Source: Streptomyces rhizoryzae
GTDB lineage: Bacteria > Actinomycetota > Actinomycetes > Streptomycetales > Streptomycetaceae
Direction of reading: 5' to 3'
Assembly (NCBI RefSeq): GCF_023155275.1
Contig: NZ_JALMUV010000042.1
Coordinates: forward strand, 1-64,000
DNA: 64,000 nt
Position 1 is the stretch's first letter; every line of letters begins with the position of its first letter. Positions 18,447 to 27,365 of this stretch are shown here, piece after piece. Position numbers and translations under genes: made by a program. The notes below the pieces were generated by a model, which saw only the letters and a list, made by a program, of their open reading frames with translations, searched no databases and was not told where the DNA came from.

Positions 18447-19268
18447 TCAGGGCCGGGCGGCGGCGGGCTGGCAGGTGGGGCACCAGAAGAGGTTGCGGGC
18501 CGCGAGGCCGGCGGTGCGCACCTCGGTGCCGCAGAGGTGGCAGGGGTCGCCGGTGCGCCGGTAGACGTAGACCTCACCGCCGTGGTCGTCGACCCGGGGC
18601 GGGCGGCCCATGGCCTCGGGGGTGTGCTCGGGGCGGACGGTGTCGATCCGGTTGTTCCGCACCCCCTCCCGCATCAGGGCGACCAGGTCGGCCCAGATCG
18701 CGTCCCACTGCTCCCGGCGCAGGTCGCGGCCGGGGAGGTAGGGGTCGATGCCGTGCCGGAAGAGGACCTCGGCGCGGTAGACGTTGCCGACGCCGGCGAT
18801 CACCTTCTGGTCGAGCAGCAGCGCGGCGACGGTGGTGCGGCTGCGGGAGATCCGCCGCCAGGCGCGGTCGCCGTCCTCGCCGGGGCGCAGCGGGTCGGGA
18901 CCGAGCCGGTCGTGTATCGCCTGCTTCTCGGCGCCGGTGATCAGCGCGCAGGTGGTGGGGCCGCGCAGGTCGGCGTGGTGGCCGCCGCCGGTCAGCCGCA
19001 GCCGGACGGTGTCGGTGGGCGGCGGGGGCGGGGCGGTGCCGAAGCCGAGCTTGCCGAAGAGGCCGAGGTGGATGTGGACCCAGTGGTCCGGTCCGAAGCC
19101 GAGGAAGAGGTGCTTGCCGTGGGCCTCGGCGGTCTCCAGGGTCCGGCCGTCGATGAGGGCGGCGCCGTCGGCGAATTTCCCCTGCGGGCTGGTGGCGCGG
19201 AGTGCGGTGCCCTCGAAGCGGGCGCGGTGGTCCAGCGCGAGGCGGTGGATGGTGTGCCCTTCGGGCAT
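18447..19268 (-). CDS. Nei-type DNA glycosylase / AP lyase
   Basis: A 273-residue Fpg/Nei family base-excision repair enzyme. It begins MPEGHTIH, where P2 and E3 are the catalytic residues once Met is removed. The helix-two-turn-helix region is LDQKVIAGVGNVYRAEVLF, and a C-terminal zinc finger has four cysteines (CHLC and CPTC). PEGH rather than PELP points to the Nei2 branch, which removes oxidised pyrimidines. The stop lies 16 bases from the convergent acetyltransferase gene. An upstream extension to 19418 is open but starts at no supported site. Confidence 0.92.
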   Translation of the reverse strand: MPEGHTIHRLALDHRARFEGTALRATSPQGKFADGAALIDGRTLETAEAHGKHLFLGFGPDHWVHIHLGLFGKLGFGTAPPPPPTDTVRLRLTGGGHHADLRGPTTCALITGAEKQAIHDRLGPDPLRPGEDGDRAWRRISRSRTTVAALLLDQKVIAGVGNVYRAEVLFRHGIDPYLPGRDLRREQWDAIWADLVALMREGVRNNRIDTVRPEHTPEAMGRPPRVDDHGGEVYVYRRTGDPCHLCGTEVRTAGLAARNLFWCPTCQPAAARP

Positions 19269-19374
19269 CGGGTGCTGGCCTCCGGCGGGTGCGTCCTCTG
19301 GTGCGGCCCGGGGGCCGGCTCGTGTCACCCGTTCCGCCCCGGCGGAACGCGCCCCCACGAACCGGCCGGCGGCG

Positions 19375-19863
<489 letters not shown>

Positions 19864-20050
19864 GGCCATGAGTGTGGCATGCCGCCGGGCGGGCCGGGCG
19901 CACCGGGGCTCGGAGCCGCCCGGCCGCCGCGGCCTGCGCCTTCGGCAACCCACCGGTACGGCAACGATCCGGGTCCGGCTCTTCCAAACGGGCCGTTGAC
20001 AAGGTTGTAATGCCTGGGTTCGACACCGAGAACCACGAAGGACGGTGCAC

Positions 20051-21514
20051 ATGGGCGCGCACCCGCCTACCTCCCACGCGGTCCCCGCCGCCGGTGAACC
20101 CGGCAGCGGCTCCGCAGACCGGTCGACGGACGGGCTTCAGGCCGGTCTGAAGAACCGCCATCTGTCCATGATCGCGATCGGCGGGGTCATCGGCGCCGGC
20201 CTGTTCGTCGGGTCCGGGGCCGGCATCAAGGCTGCGGGCCCGGGGATCCTGCTCTCCTACGCGCTGACCGGGCTGCTGGTCGTGCTGGTGATGCGGATGC
20301 TGGGCGAGATGGCCGCGGCTTCGCCCGCCTCCGGGTCGTTCTCCGCGTACGCGGACCGGGCGCTGGGGCGGTGGGCCGGTTTCACCATCGGCTGGCTGTA
20401 CTGGTTCTTCTGGTCGGTCGTGCTGGCGGTCGAGGCGACCGCGGCGGCGGCGATCCTGACCGGCTGGATACCGGACGTGCCGCAGTGGGCCTGGGCGCTG
20501 CTGGTGATGATCGTGCTGACCGGGACGAACCTGGTGTCGGTGGGGTCGTTCGGCGAGTTCGAGTTCTGGTTCGCCGGGATCAAGGTCGTGGCGATCGTGA
20601 TCTTCATCGTGGTGGGCGCGCTGGCGATCTTCGGGCTGCCGCCGGGGCACCACGCGGTGGGCACCGCCAACCTCCTCGGGCACGGCGGGTTCCTGCCGAA
20701 GGGGCCGGGGGCGATCCTCTCCGGGATGCTGCTGGTGGTCTTCTCGTTCATGGGCAGCGAGATCGTCACGCTGGCGGCGAGCGAGTCGCCGAACCCGGTG
20801 GCGGCCGTCCGCAAGGCCGTCAACAGCGTGATCTGGCGGATCGCGCTGTTCTACATCGGGTCGATCGCGGTGATCGTGACGCTGCTGCCGTGGGACGACC
20901 CGGAGGTGGCCAAGAGCCCGTACGTGGCGGTGCTGAAGTCGCTGAACATCCCGGGCGTGGACGTGGTGATGGACGTGGTCGTGCTGACCGCGGTGCTGTC
21001 CTGTCTGAACTCCGGGCTCTACACCGCGTCCCGGATGGCGTTCTCACTCGGTGAGCGCGGCGACGCGCCGAAGTCGTTCGCGACCGTCAACAAGGGCGGC
21101 GTCCCGGCGGTGGCGATCTGGGCGTCGGTGGCCTTCGGCTTCATCGCGACGATCTTCAGCTACACCTCGAAGGACACCATCTTCCAGTTCCTGCTGAACT
21201 CCTCGGGCGCGGTGGCGCTCTTCGTGTGGCTGGTGATCTGCTTCTCGCAGCTGCGGATGCGCCGGACCATCGAGCGGGAGATGCCGGAGCGGCTGACGGT
21301 GCGGATGTGGCTGTACCCGTGGCTGACGTACGCCACCATCGCGCTGATCGTCTTCGTGGTGGGCTACATGTTCTACGACAAGGACGGCCGGGAGCAGATG
21401 GTGCTGTCGGTGGTGGCCGCCGTGGTGGTGCTGGCGGCCGGGCTGGTGCTCCAGCGGCGGCGGCCCCGGGAGGCGGCGGCGGGCCGGGCGGCGCAGGCGG
21501 CGGACACGCCGTAG
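20051..21514 (+). CDS. Amino-acid permease, AAT/APC family (first of three)
   Basis: A 487-residue twelve-helix permease. The consensus first helix is IGGVIGAGLFVGSGAGI, with the unwound GAG segment that binds the substrate amino group. The FGEFEFWFAGIKV and MGSEIVTLAASES motifs are characteristic of the GABA/aromatic/branched amino-acid group. The N-terminus is a disordered 35-residue tail. I choose ATG 20051 with AAGGACG eight bases upstream over GTG 20045. It closely resembles the permeases at 22554 and 24186, so the cluster arose by duplication. Confidence 0.9.
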   Translation: MGAHPPTSHAVPAAGEPGSGSADRSTDGLQAGLKNRHLSMIAIGGVIGAGLFVGSGAGIKAAGPGILLSYALTGLLVVLVMRMLGEMAAASPASGSFSAYADRALGRWAGFTIGWLYWFFWSVVLAVEATAAAAILTGWIPDVPQWAWALLVMIVLTGTNLVSVGSFGEFEFWFAGIKVVAIVIFIVVGALAIFGLPPGHHAVGTANLLGHGGFLPKGPGAILSGMLLVVFSFMGSEIVTLAASESPNPVAAVRKAVNSVIWRIALFYIGSIAVIVTLLPWDDPEVAKSPYVAVLKSLNIPGVDVVMDVVVLTAVLSCLNSGLYTASRMAFSLGERGDAPKSFATVNKGGVPAVAIWASVAFGFIATIFSYTSKDTIFQFLLNSSGAVALFVWLVICFSQLRMRRTIEREMPERLTVRMWLYPWLTYATIALIVFVVGYMFYDKDGREQMVLSVVAAVVVLAAGLVLQRRRPREAAAGRAAQAADTP

Positions 21515-21535
21515 CGCCGGCCCGTTCCACACGAC

Positions 21536-21576
21536 GCGGCGGGGCCCGCACCCCTGGTGGGTGCGGGCCCCGCCGC
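21536..21576. terminator. Bidirectional terminator between permease and bioY
   Basis: An 18-bp perfect stem with a 5-nt loop between two convergent stops. Confidence 0.85.
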
Positions 21577-21597
21577 CGTTGCGGCCGCGGCCGCGGG

Positions 21598-22194
21598 TCA
21601 GTCGCGGCCGGCGAGCTTCCAGGCGGCCGGCAGCGCGCCCATCGCCAGGGCGGTCTTCAGGGCGTCGCCGATCAGGAACGGCACCATGCCCACCGCGACC
21701 GCCTGGCCCAGGGACATGCCGGTGGCGAACGCCAGGTAGGGCACGCCGATCGCGTAGATCAGGGCGTTGCCGGCGGCCATGGTGGCGGCGGTGCGCAGCA
21801 CCCCGCGGTCGCCGCCGCGGCGGGCCAGGGCGCCCACGGCGGTGGCGGCGACCAGCATGCCCAGGACGTAGCCGAAGGTGGCGCCGCCGGCACCGGAGGC
21901 ACCGCCCGCGAACCACGGCAGGCCGGCGATGCCCGCCAGGGCGTAGAGGGCCAGCGACAGCAGCCCGCGGCGGGCGCCGAGCGAGGCGCCGACCAGGAGG
22001 GCGGCGAAGGTCTGGCCGGTGACCGGGACCGGGGAGCCGGGGACCGGGACGGCGATCTGGGCCGCTATCCCGGTGAGGACGGCGCCGCCGGCGACCAGCG
22101 CGGCGTCGCGGACGCGGGCGCGGGTGGCGGTGGCGGCGGGCAGCAGGTCGGCGAGGACGGCTCCGGGCCGGAGGGCGGGGGCGGCTGTACTCAT
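21598..22194 (-). CDS. bioY: BioY biotin transporter, substrate-binding subunit
   Basis: A 198-residue protein with six helices. The BioY family motifs are visible in VPVPGSPVPVTGQTFAALLV near residue 52 and GYVLGMLVAA near 110. BioY is the S-component of an ECF-type biotin importer; no bioM/bioN are adjacent, so it works alone or with a shared energising module. Start ATG 22194. A weak inverted repeat, TGACG-TTA-GTTCA at 22254-22266, lies 60 nt upstream and faintly resembles the BioQ box; I do not rely on it. Confidence 0.92.
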   Translation of the reverse strand: MSTAAPALRPGAVLADLLPAATATRARVRDAALVAGGAVLTGIAAQIAVPVPGSPVPVTGQTFAALLVGASLGARRGLLSLALYALAGIAGLPWFAGGASGAGGATFGYVLGMLVAATAVGALARRGGDRGVLRTAATMAAGNALIYAIGVPYLAFATGMSLGQAVAVGMVPFLIGDALKTALAMGALPAAWKLAGRD

Positions 22195-22553
22195 CAAGGA
22201 CTCCGCGGGTGTGAGGGGACCGGTCCGACAGGGGCCGGTCCGGCGGGACGAGATGACGTTAGTTCAGGCGGACGGCGGCGCACATGGTGTGGCGGTGACA
22301 AAGCCGTACCGGCCCGCTCGGTGACTTCCGGACAACGGTCAGCATGCCCGAAGATCGCCCCGCAGCGGGGCGTCTTCGCAGGTCACGTGATGCTCGTCAC
22401 GGCCGGGGCGGTGGCCGGGGGCCGGTTTTGCGGTAGCGCGGACCGGGCGGTGACACTGGGACGGCTCCGCGGCCACCTGTGGAGTTCCCCCAAAGCGGGC
22501 GGGGTCCTTCCGCGGGCCCGGCCCTTTGCGCACCTTGCGAAAGTGACGAACCG
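22195..22553. other. Divergent intergenic region, 359 nt
   Basis: This holds the promoters of bioY (minus) and the second permease (plus). Apart from the weak TGACG-TTA-GTTCA dyad at 22254-22266 I see no gene, repeat or RNA fold. Confidence 0.5.
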
Positions 22554-23936
22554 ATGCACGACGCACCGCCCCCGGTCGGGAAAGAGCCGCTGTCCGCGGG
22601 GCTCAAGCAGCGCCATCTGACGATGCTGGGCCTGGGCGGGGTGATCGGCGCGGGGCTCTTCGTGGGCTCCGGGGCGGGGATCGCGGTGGCCGGGCCGGGG
22701 ATCGTGCTGTCGTACCTGATCGCCGGGGCGCTGGCGATGCTGATCATGCGGATGCTCGGGGAGATGTCGGCGGCGATGCCGGCGTCGGGGGCGTTCTCGG
22801 TGCACGCGGAGCGGGCGCTGGGGCGCTGGGCCGGCTTCAGCGTGGGCTGGCTGTACTGGTTCCTGCTGGTGGTGGTGCTGGCGGTGGAGGCCACCGGGGC
22901 GGCGCAGATCGCGCACGGCTGGGTGCCGGCGGTGCCGCAGTGGGGCTGGGTGCTGGTCTTCATGGTGTTCTTCACCGCCGCCAACCTGGCCGCGGTGAAG
23001 AACTTCGGGGAGTTCGAGTTCTGGTTCGCCGCCCTGAAGGTGACCGCGATCGTGCTGTTCCTGGTGCTGGCCCTGCTGGCGGTCTTCGGCGTGCTGCCGG
23101 ACACCGCGCCGGTCGGGCTGGCCAACCTCACCGGGCAGGGCGGGTTCCTGCCGCACGGCTGGGGCGGGGTGGTCTCCGGTGTGCTGGCGGTGGTGTTCGC
23201 GTTCGGCGGGCTGGAGGTGGTCACCATCGCGGCCGCCGAGTCCGACGATCCGGCGCGCGCGGTGGGCCGGGCGGTGCGCAGCGCGGTGTGGCGGATCCTC
23301 TTCTTCTACGTGGGTTCGATGCTGGTCATCGTCACCGTGCTGCCGTGGTCGTCGATGCGGCCGGGCAAGAGCCCGTACGTGATGGTGCTGGACCACATCG
23401 GGGTGCCGGGCGCCGGGCAGATCATGAACATCGTGGTGTTCGTGGCGCTGCTGTCGGCGCTGAACGCCAATCTCTACGGCTCCTCGCGGATGGTGTTCTC
23501 GCTGGCCGAGCGCGGGGAGGCGCCGCGCGGGCTGCTGACGGTGTCCCGGGGCGGGGTGCCGGTGCGGGCGGTGCTGGCGTCGGTGGCGTTCGGCTTCGCC
23601 TCGGTGCTGCTCAATCTGGAGTGGCCGGATTCGGTGTTCCTGTACTTGCTCAACGCGGTCGGAGCGGTGCTGCTGTTCGTCTGGGGGCTGATCGCCGTCT
23701 CCCAGCTGCGGCTGCGGCCGCGGATCGAGCGCGAGGCGCCGGAGCGGCTGGCGCTGCGGATGTGGGCGTTCCCGTATCTGACGTGGGTGGCGCTGGCGGC
23801 GATGGGCGCGGTGATCGTGCTGATGCTGACCGATGACACCGCCCGCCCGCAGCTGCTGTGGTCGGCCGGGGCGACCGCCGCGGTGCTGGTCGTGGCGGGG
23901 ATACGGGAACTGACGGCGCGTCGGGCGCGGCGCTGA
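22554..23936 (+). CDS. Amino-acid permease, AAT/APC family (second of three)
   Basis: A 460-residue paralogue of the permeases on either side. It has the motifs LGGVIGAGLFVGSGAGI, GEFEFWFAALKV and FGGLEVVTIAAAES, and twelve helices. I choose ATG 22554 (MHDAPPPVGKEPL), since the short N-terminal tail matches the family; an upstream in-frame ATG at 22479 would add 25 residues of unlike composition. The Shine-Dalgarno sequence is weak, so the start is less certain than the gene. Confidence 0.88.
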   Translation: MHDAPPPVGKEPLSAGLKQRHLTMLGLGGVIGAGLFVGSGAGIAVAGPGIVLSYLIAGALAMLIMRMLGEMSAAMPASGAFSVHAERALGRWAGFSVGWLYWFLLVVVLAVEATGAAQIAHGWVPAVPQWGWVLVFMVFFTAANLAAVKNFGEFEFWFAALKVTAIVLFLVLALLAVFGVLPDTAPVGLANLTGQGGFLPHGWGGVVSGVLAVVFAFGGLEVVTIAAAESDDPARAVGRAVRSAVWRILFFYVGSMLVIVTVLPWSSMRPGKSPYVMVLDHIGVPGAGQIMNIVVFVALLSALNANLYGSSRMVFSLAERGEAPRGLLTVSRGGVPVRAVLASVAFGFASVLLNLEWPDSVFLYLLNAVGAVLLFVWGLIAVSQLRLRPRIEREAPERLALRMWAFPYLTWVALAAMGAVIVLMLTDDTARPQLLWSAGATAAVLVVAGIRELTARRARR

Positions 23937-24185
23937 GGCGCGCGGGGACGTCTGCGGCGGTTCCGAGACGTACGTCACAGGACATCGCATTCGACGACGT
24001 ATCAGACACTCTCGGTCACGATCGCGTCTGAATACCGAACAATCGCTGCACGACTGTTGCCCTGAGCGGACAGGGACGCTCAGACTGAGCCAGCTTTGCC
24101 GAGGACCCCGGAGTTGAGCCGTCCGCGGCCCCGGGAGAACGCAGTATCGCCCCGCCCGCATCTCACCTACTGGGACAGGTACGAC

Positions 24186-25607
24186 ATGAATCGGACACCT
24201 CCGTCCGCCGCGTCCGCCGGTGCGCGGCCCGCCGCGGCCCCGGGCGCCGGCCAGGACGGCGGCGCACTGTCGCACGGCCTGAAGCAGCGCCACCTCTCGA
24301 TGATCGCCCTCGGCGGGGTGATCGGCGCCGGGCTGTTCGTCGGCTCGCGCGAGGGCATCGCGGCGGCCGGCCCCTCCATCGTGCTGGCCTACGCCGTCTC
24401 CGGCGCGCTGGTCATGCTGATCATGCGGATGCTCGGGGAGATGTCCGCGGCCCACCCGGCCTCCGGCTCCTTCTCGGTGCACGCCGAGCGGTCCATCGGC
24501 TCATGGGCCGGCTTCACCGCGGGCTGGATGTTCACCGCGCTGCTGTGCGTGGCGGTGGCGGCCGAGGCGCTGGGCGCCGCGGACGTGCTGCACCAGTGGT
24601 TCCCCGCCACCGAGCCGTGGATGTGGGTCCTGCTCATCATGATCGTGTTCACCGCGACCAACCTGACCGCGGTCGGCAACTTCGGTGAGTTCGAGTTCTG
24701 GTTCGCCGCCCTGAAGGTCGCCGCGATCGCGATCTTCCTGATCCTGGGCGTGCTGGCCATCCTCGGCCTGCTGCCCGGCACCTCGGCGCCCGGCACCGCG
24801 CACCTGACCGGCGACGGCGGCTTTCTGCCCAAGGGCGTCGACGGACTGATGGTCGGCCTGCTGGCGTCGGTGTTCGCGTACGGCGGCCTGGAGACGGTGA
24901 CCATCGCGGCCGCCGAGTCCCAGGACCCGGTCCGCGGCGTGGCCCGCGCGGTGCGCACCGCGATGTGGCGGATCGCCCTGTTCTACGTCGGCTCGATGGC
25001 GATCATCGTCACCGTCATCCCCTGGAGCGCGCCCTCCATCGCCAAGAGCGGCCCGTACGTGGCGGTGCTGGACTACCTCAAGATCCCGGCGGCCGGCCAG
25101 ATCATGAACGTGGTCATCCTGATCGCCCTGCTCTCCGCGGTGAACGCCAACATCTACGGCTCCTCCCGGATGGCCTACTCGCTGATCACCCGCGGCCAGG
25201 GCCCGGCGTTCCTGGGCAAGGTGAGCGGCGGGGTGCCGCGCCGCGCGGTGCTGCTGTGCGCCGCCTTCGGCTTCCTCGCGGTGCTGTTCAGCTTCTGGTG
25301 GCCGACCACGGTCTTCCAGTGGCTGCTGAACATGGTCGGCGCCGCCGTCCTGGTGGTCTGGGGCTTCATCGCCGCCGCCCAGCTGCGCACCCGGCGGCAG
25401 CTGGAGCGCGAGGCGCCGGAGCGGCTCGTGGTCAAGATGTGGGCCTTCCCGTTCCTGACCTGGGTGGCGCTGGCCGGGATCGTCGCGGTGCTGGTGCTGA
25501 TGCTGCGCGACGACAGCCAGCGGATCCAGCTGCTCTTCACCGGCGGCTTCGGCCTGGTGCTGACGGTCATCGGGCTCGTCCGGCAGCGGGCGCTGGGCCG
25601 GCGGTAG
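24186..25607 (+). CDS. Amino-acid permease, AAT/APC family (third of three)
   Basis: A 473-residue member of the trio, with LGGVIGAGLFVGSREGI, GEFEFWFAALKVAAI and YGGLETVTIAAAES. The Ser-Arg-Glu after the first-helix GLFVG differs from the Ser-Gly-Ala of the other two and sits in the substrate-facing unwound segment, which suggests a different amino acid. ATG 24186 follows a 249-nt non-coding leader, so this gene has its own promoter. A very strong terminator follows at 25629. Confidence 0.88.
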   Translation: MNRTPPSAASAGARPAAAPGAGQDGGALSHGLKQRHLSMIALGGVIGAGLFVGSREGIAAAGPSIVLAYAVSGALVMLIMRMLGEMSAAHPASGSFSVHAERSIGSWAGFTAGWMFTALLCVAVAAEALGAADVLHQWFPATEPWMWVLLIMIVFTATNLTAVGNFGEFEFWFAALKVAAIAIFLILGVLAILGLLPGTSAPGTAHLTGDGGFLPKGVDGLMVGLLASVFAYGGLETVTIAAAESQDPVRGVARAVRTAMWRIALFYVGSMAIIVTVIPWSAPSIAKSGPYVAVLDYLKIPAAGQIMNVVILIALLSAVNANIYGSSRMAYSLITRGQGPAFLGKVSGGVPRRAVLLCAAFGFLAVLFSFWWPTTVFQWLLNMVGAAVLVVWGFIAAAQLRTRRQLEREAPERLVVKMWAFPFLTWVALAGIVAVLVLMLRDDSQRIQLLFTGGFGLVLTVIGLVRQRALGRR

Positions 25608-25628
25608 GCGCGCGGCAGCCCCCGTACC

Positions 25629-25675
25629 CCGAAGGCGGGGCGGGACCTCCTTCCGAGGTCCCGCCCCGCCTTCGG
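25629..25675 (+). terminator. Strong 21-bp terminator hairpin
   Basis: A perfect 21-bp stem with a 5-nt loop followed by TCTTT, just past the third permease. Confidence 0.9.
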
Positions 25676-25736
25676 TCTTTGGGACCAGGACCGCCGCCGC
25701 ACCGCCCCCGTGATCACTCCTGCTGATAGCGTGCTC

Positions 25737-25753
25737 TTGCACATCGATTGCAA
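25737..25753 (+). promoter_or_regulatory. Nur (nickel-uptake regulator) box of sodF
   Basis: TTGCAC-ATCGA-TTGCAA fits the Streptomyces Nur-box pattern tTGCaa-N5-ttGCAA. It is 35 nt upstream of the sodF start, where bound Nur would cover the promoter or start site. In S. coelicolor, Nur with nickel represses sodF while nickel SodN takes over. Confidence 0.8.
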
Positions 25754-25788
25754 CTACGGCGACTACGCAGCTTGGAGGCGGGGTCGGT

Positions 25789-26430
25789 ATGGCGACCTAC
25801 ACACTTCCGGAACTCCCCTACGACTACTCGGCGCTGGCGCCGGTCATCAGCCCCGAGATCATCGAGCTGCACCACGACAAGCACCACGCGGCCTATGTGA
25901 AGGGCGCCAACGACACCCTGGAGCAGCTCGCCGAGGCGCGCGACAAGGACCAGTGGGGCAGCATCAACGGCCTGGAGAAGAACCTCGCGTTCCACCTCTC
26001 CGGCCACATCCTGCACAGCATCTACTGGCACAACATGACCGGCGACGGCGGCGGCGAGCCGCTGGAGAAGGACGGGGTGGGCGAGCTGGCCGACGCCCTC
26101 GCCGAGAACTTCGGCTCGTTCGCCAAGTTCAAGGCACAGCTGTCCAAGGCCGCCGCCACCACGCAGGGCTCCGGCTGGGGCGTCCTGGCCTACGAGCCGG
26201 TGACCGGCCGCCTCATCGTCGAGCAGGTCTACGACCACCAGGGCAACGTCGGCCAGGGCTCGGTGCCGATCCTGGTCTTCGACGCGTGGGAGCACGCCTT
26301 CTACCTCCAGTACAAGAACCAGAAGGTGGACTTCATCGAGGCGATGTGGCGGGTCGTCAACTGGCAGGACGTGGCCAAGCGGTACGCGGCCGCGAAGGAG
26401 CGGGCCCACAACCTGCTGCTGGCGCCGTGA
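25789..26430 (+). CDS. sodF: Iron superoxide dismutase
   Basis: A 213-residue cytosolic Fe/Mn-type superoxide dismutase. Metal ligands are seen in IELHHDKHHAAY (His near 27), LAFHLSGHILH (His near 74-78), and DAWEHAFYLQY (Asp and His near 164-168). The GSGWGVL and NQKVDFIEAMWRVVNW motifs are also normal. The GTCGGTATGG start context and a GGAGGCGGG ribosome site are good. The Nur box upstream predicts repression when nickel is sufficient. Confidence 0.96.
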   Translation: MATYTLPELPYDYSALAPVISPEIIELHHDKHHAAYVKGANDTLEQLAEARDKDQWGSINGLEKNLAFHLSGHILHSIYWHNMTGDGGGEPLEKDGVGELADALAENFGSFAKFKAQLSKAAATTQGSGWGVLAYEPVTGRLIVEQVYDHQGNVGQGSVPILVFDAWEHAFYLQYKNQKVDFIEAMWRVVNWQDVAKRYAAAKERAHNLLLAP

Positions 26431-26500
26431 GGCGGTAGCCCCCGGGACGTCCTGCCTCGTGATCGTCTTCTCACCTTTCACCGGGCAGGCGGAAAGAAGC

Positions 26501-26535
26501 GGAGCCCCCGCGAGGACGTGACTCGCGGGGGCTCC
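26501..26535. terminator. Bidirectional terminator of sodF and the DsbA-like gene
   Basis: A 14-bp perfect stem (GGAGCCCCCGCGAG with CTCGCGGGGGCTCC) with a 7-nt loop between convergent genes. Confidence 0.85.
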
Positions 26536-26554
26536 GTCCGTACTCCGGCGGGTG

Positions 26555-27250
26555 TCAGTCGAAGAGCGGAGGCTGGGTCCGCGTCCGCTTGATCTCGTAG
26601 AAGCCGGGGATGGAGGCGACGGCCAGGGTGCCGTCCCACAGCCGGGCGGCCTGCTCGCCCTTGGGAGCGGGCGTGACGACCGGCCCGAAGAAGGCGATCT
26701 TCCCGCCCGTCGCCCCACCCCCGCCCCCGGAAGAGCTCGCTTCGCTCGCACTGCCGTAATCCGGTCCGGGCACCGCGATCACCGGCGTGCCGACCTCCTG
26801 GCCGACCAGGTCGATGCCCGCCTTGTGGGAGGCGCGCAGCTCGGCGTCGTAGGTGTCCTTGTCGGCGTACTCGATCAGCTCGGCGGGCAGACCGGCGTCG
26901 GCCAGGGCGCCGGCGATGGACTCGCGGGTGATGCCCTCGCCGCGGTGGTGGAAGCGGGTGCCGAGCGCGGTGTAGAGCCTGCCGACGACCTCGTCGCCGT
27001 ACTGCTCCCGGGCGGCGATCACCACGCGGACCGGGCCCCACGCCTTGCCGCCGGGGCGCATGTTGGCGGCGTACTCCTCGGGGAGTTCGTCGAGCCTGTT
27101 CTCGTTCAGCACCGCCAGGCTCATCACGTGCCAGCGCACCTGCACCGGGCGGACCTTCTCCACCTCCAGCATCCAGCGGGAGGTCAGCCACGCCCAGGGG
27201 CACAGCGGGTCGAACCAGAAGTCGGCCGGGATCTTCGCGGTCTCGGACAC
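26555..27250 (-). CDS. DsbA-family oxidoreductase (mycothiol-dependent nitroreductase-like)
   Basis: A 231-residue thioredoxin-fold protein of the DsbA/HCCA group, close to the mycobacterial Rv2466c family. The active-site segment is WFDPLCPWAWLTSRW near residues 12-26, with one Cys: the second Cys of a CPWC motif is replaced by Ala. The helical insertion (EQYGDEVVGRLYTALGTRFH) and the end GFYEIKRTRTQPP are typical. GTG 27250 has GAGGAG seven bases upstream. Between VIAVPGPDYG and KIAFFGPV lies a Ser/Gly-rich stretch of about 17 residues that looks inserted. Confidence 0.85.
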   Translation of the reverse strand: MSETAKIPADFWFDPLCPWAWLTSRWMLEVEKVRPVQVRWHVMSLAVLNENRLDELPEEYAANMRPGGKAWGPVRVVIAAREQYGDEVVGRLYTALGTRFHHRGEGITRESIAGALADAGLPAELIEYADKDTYDAELRASHKAGIDLVGQEVGTPVIAVPGPDYGSASEASSSGGGGGATGGKIAFFGPVVTPAPKGEQAARLWDGTLAVASIPGFYEIKRTRTQPPLFD

Positions 27251-27365
27251 GGGATCTCCTCGTGAGTGCGTCGGCTGCGGTGGTTCCGTGCAGGCTTCAA
27301 CCCGCGGGGCGCGTGCCATGATTCCCCGTGTTCGATATCCGAGACGAGGGTGAGGGAGGCACACC

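Noticed and set aside
22254..22266. BioQ-like box upstream of bioY (TGACG-TTA-GTTCA)
   Set aside because: Only one half-site matches TGAAC/GTTCA; two mismatches in the other make it too weak to call.
23948..23976. ACGTCT/AGACGT and GACGTACGTC palindromes before the third permease
   Set aside because: They are short dyads with no match to a regulator I know; not enough to call an operator.
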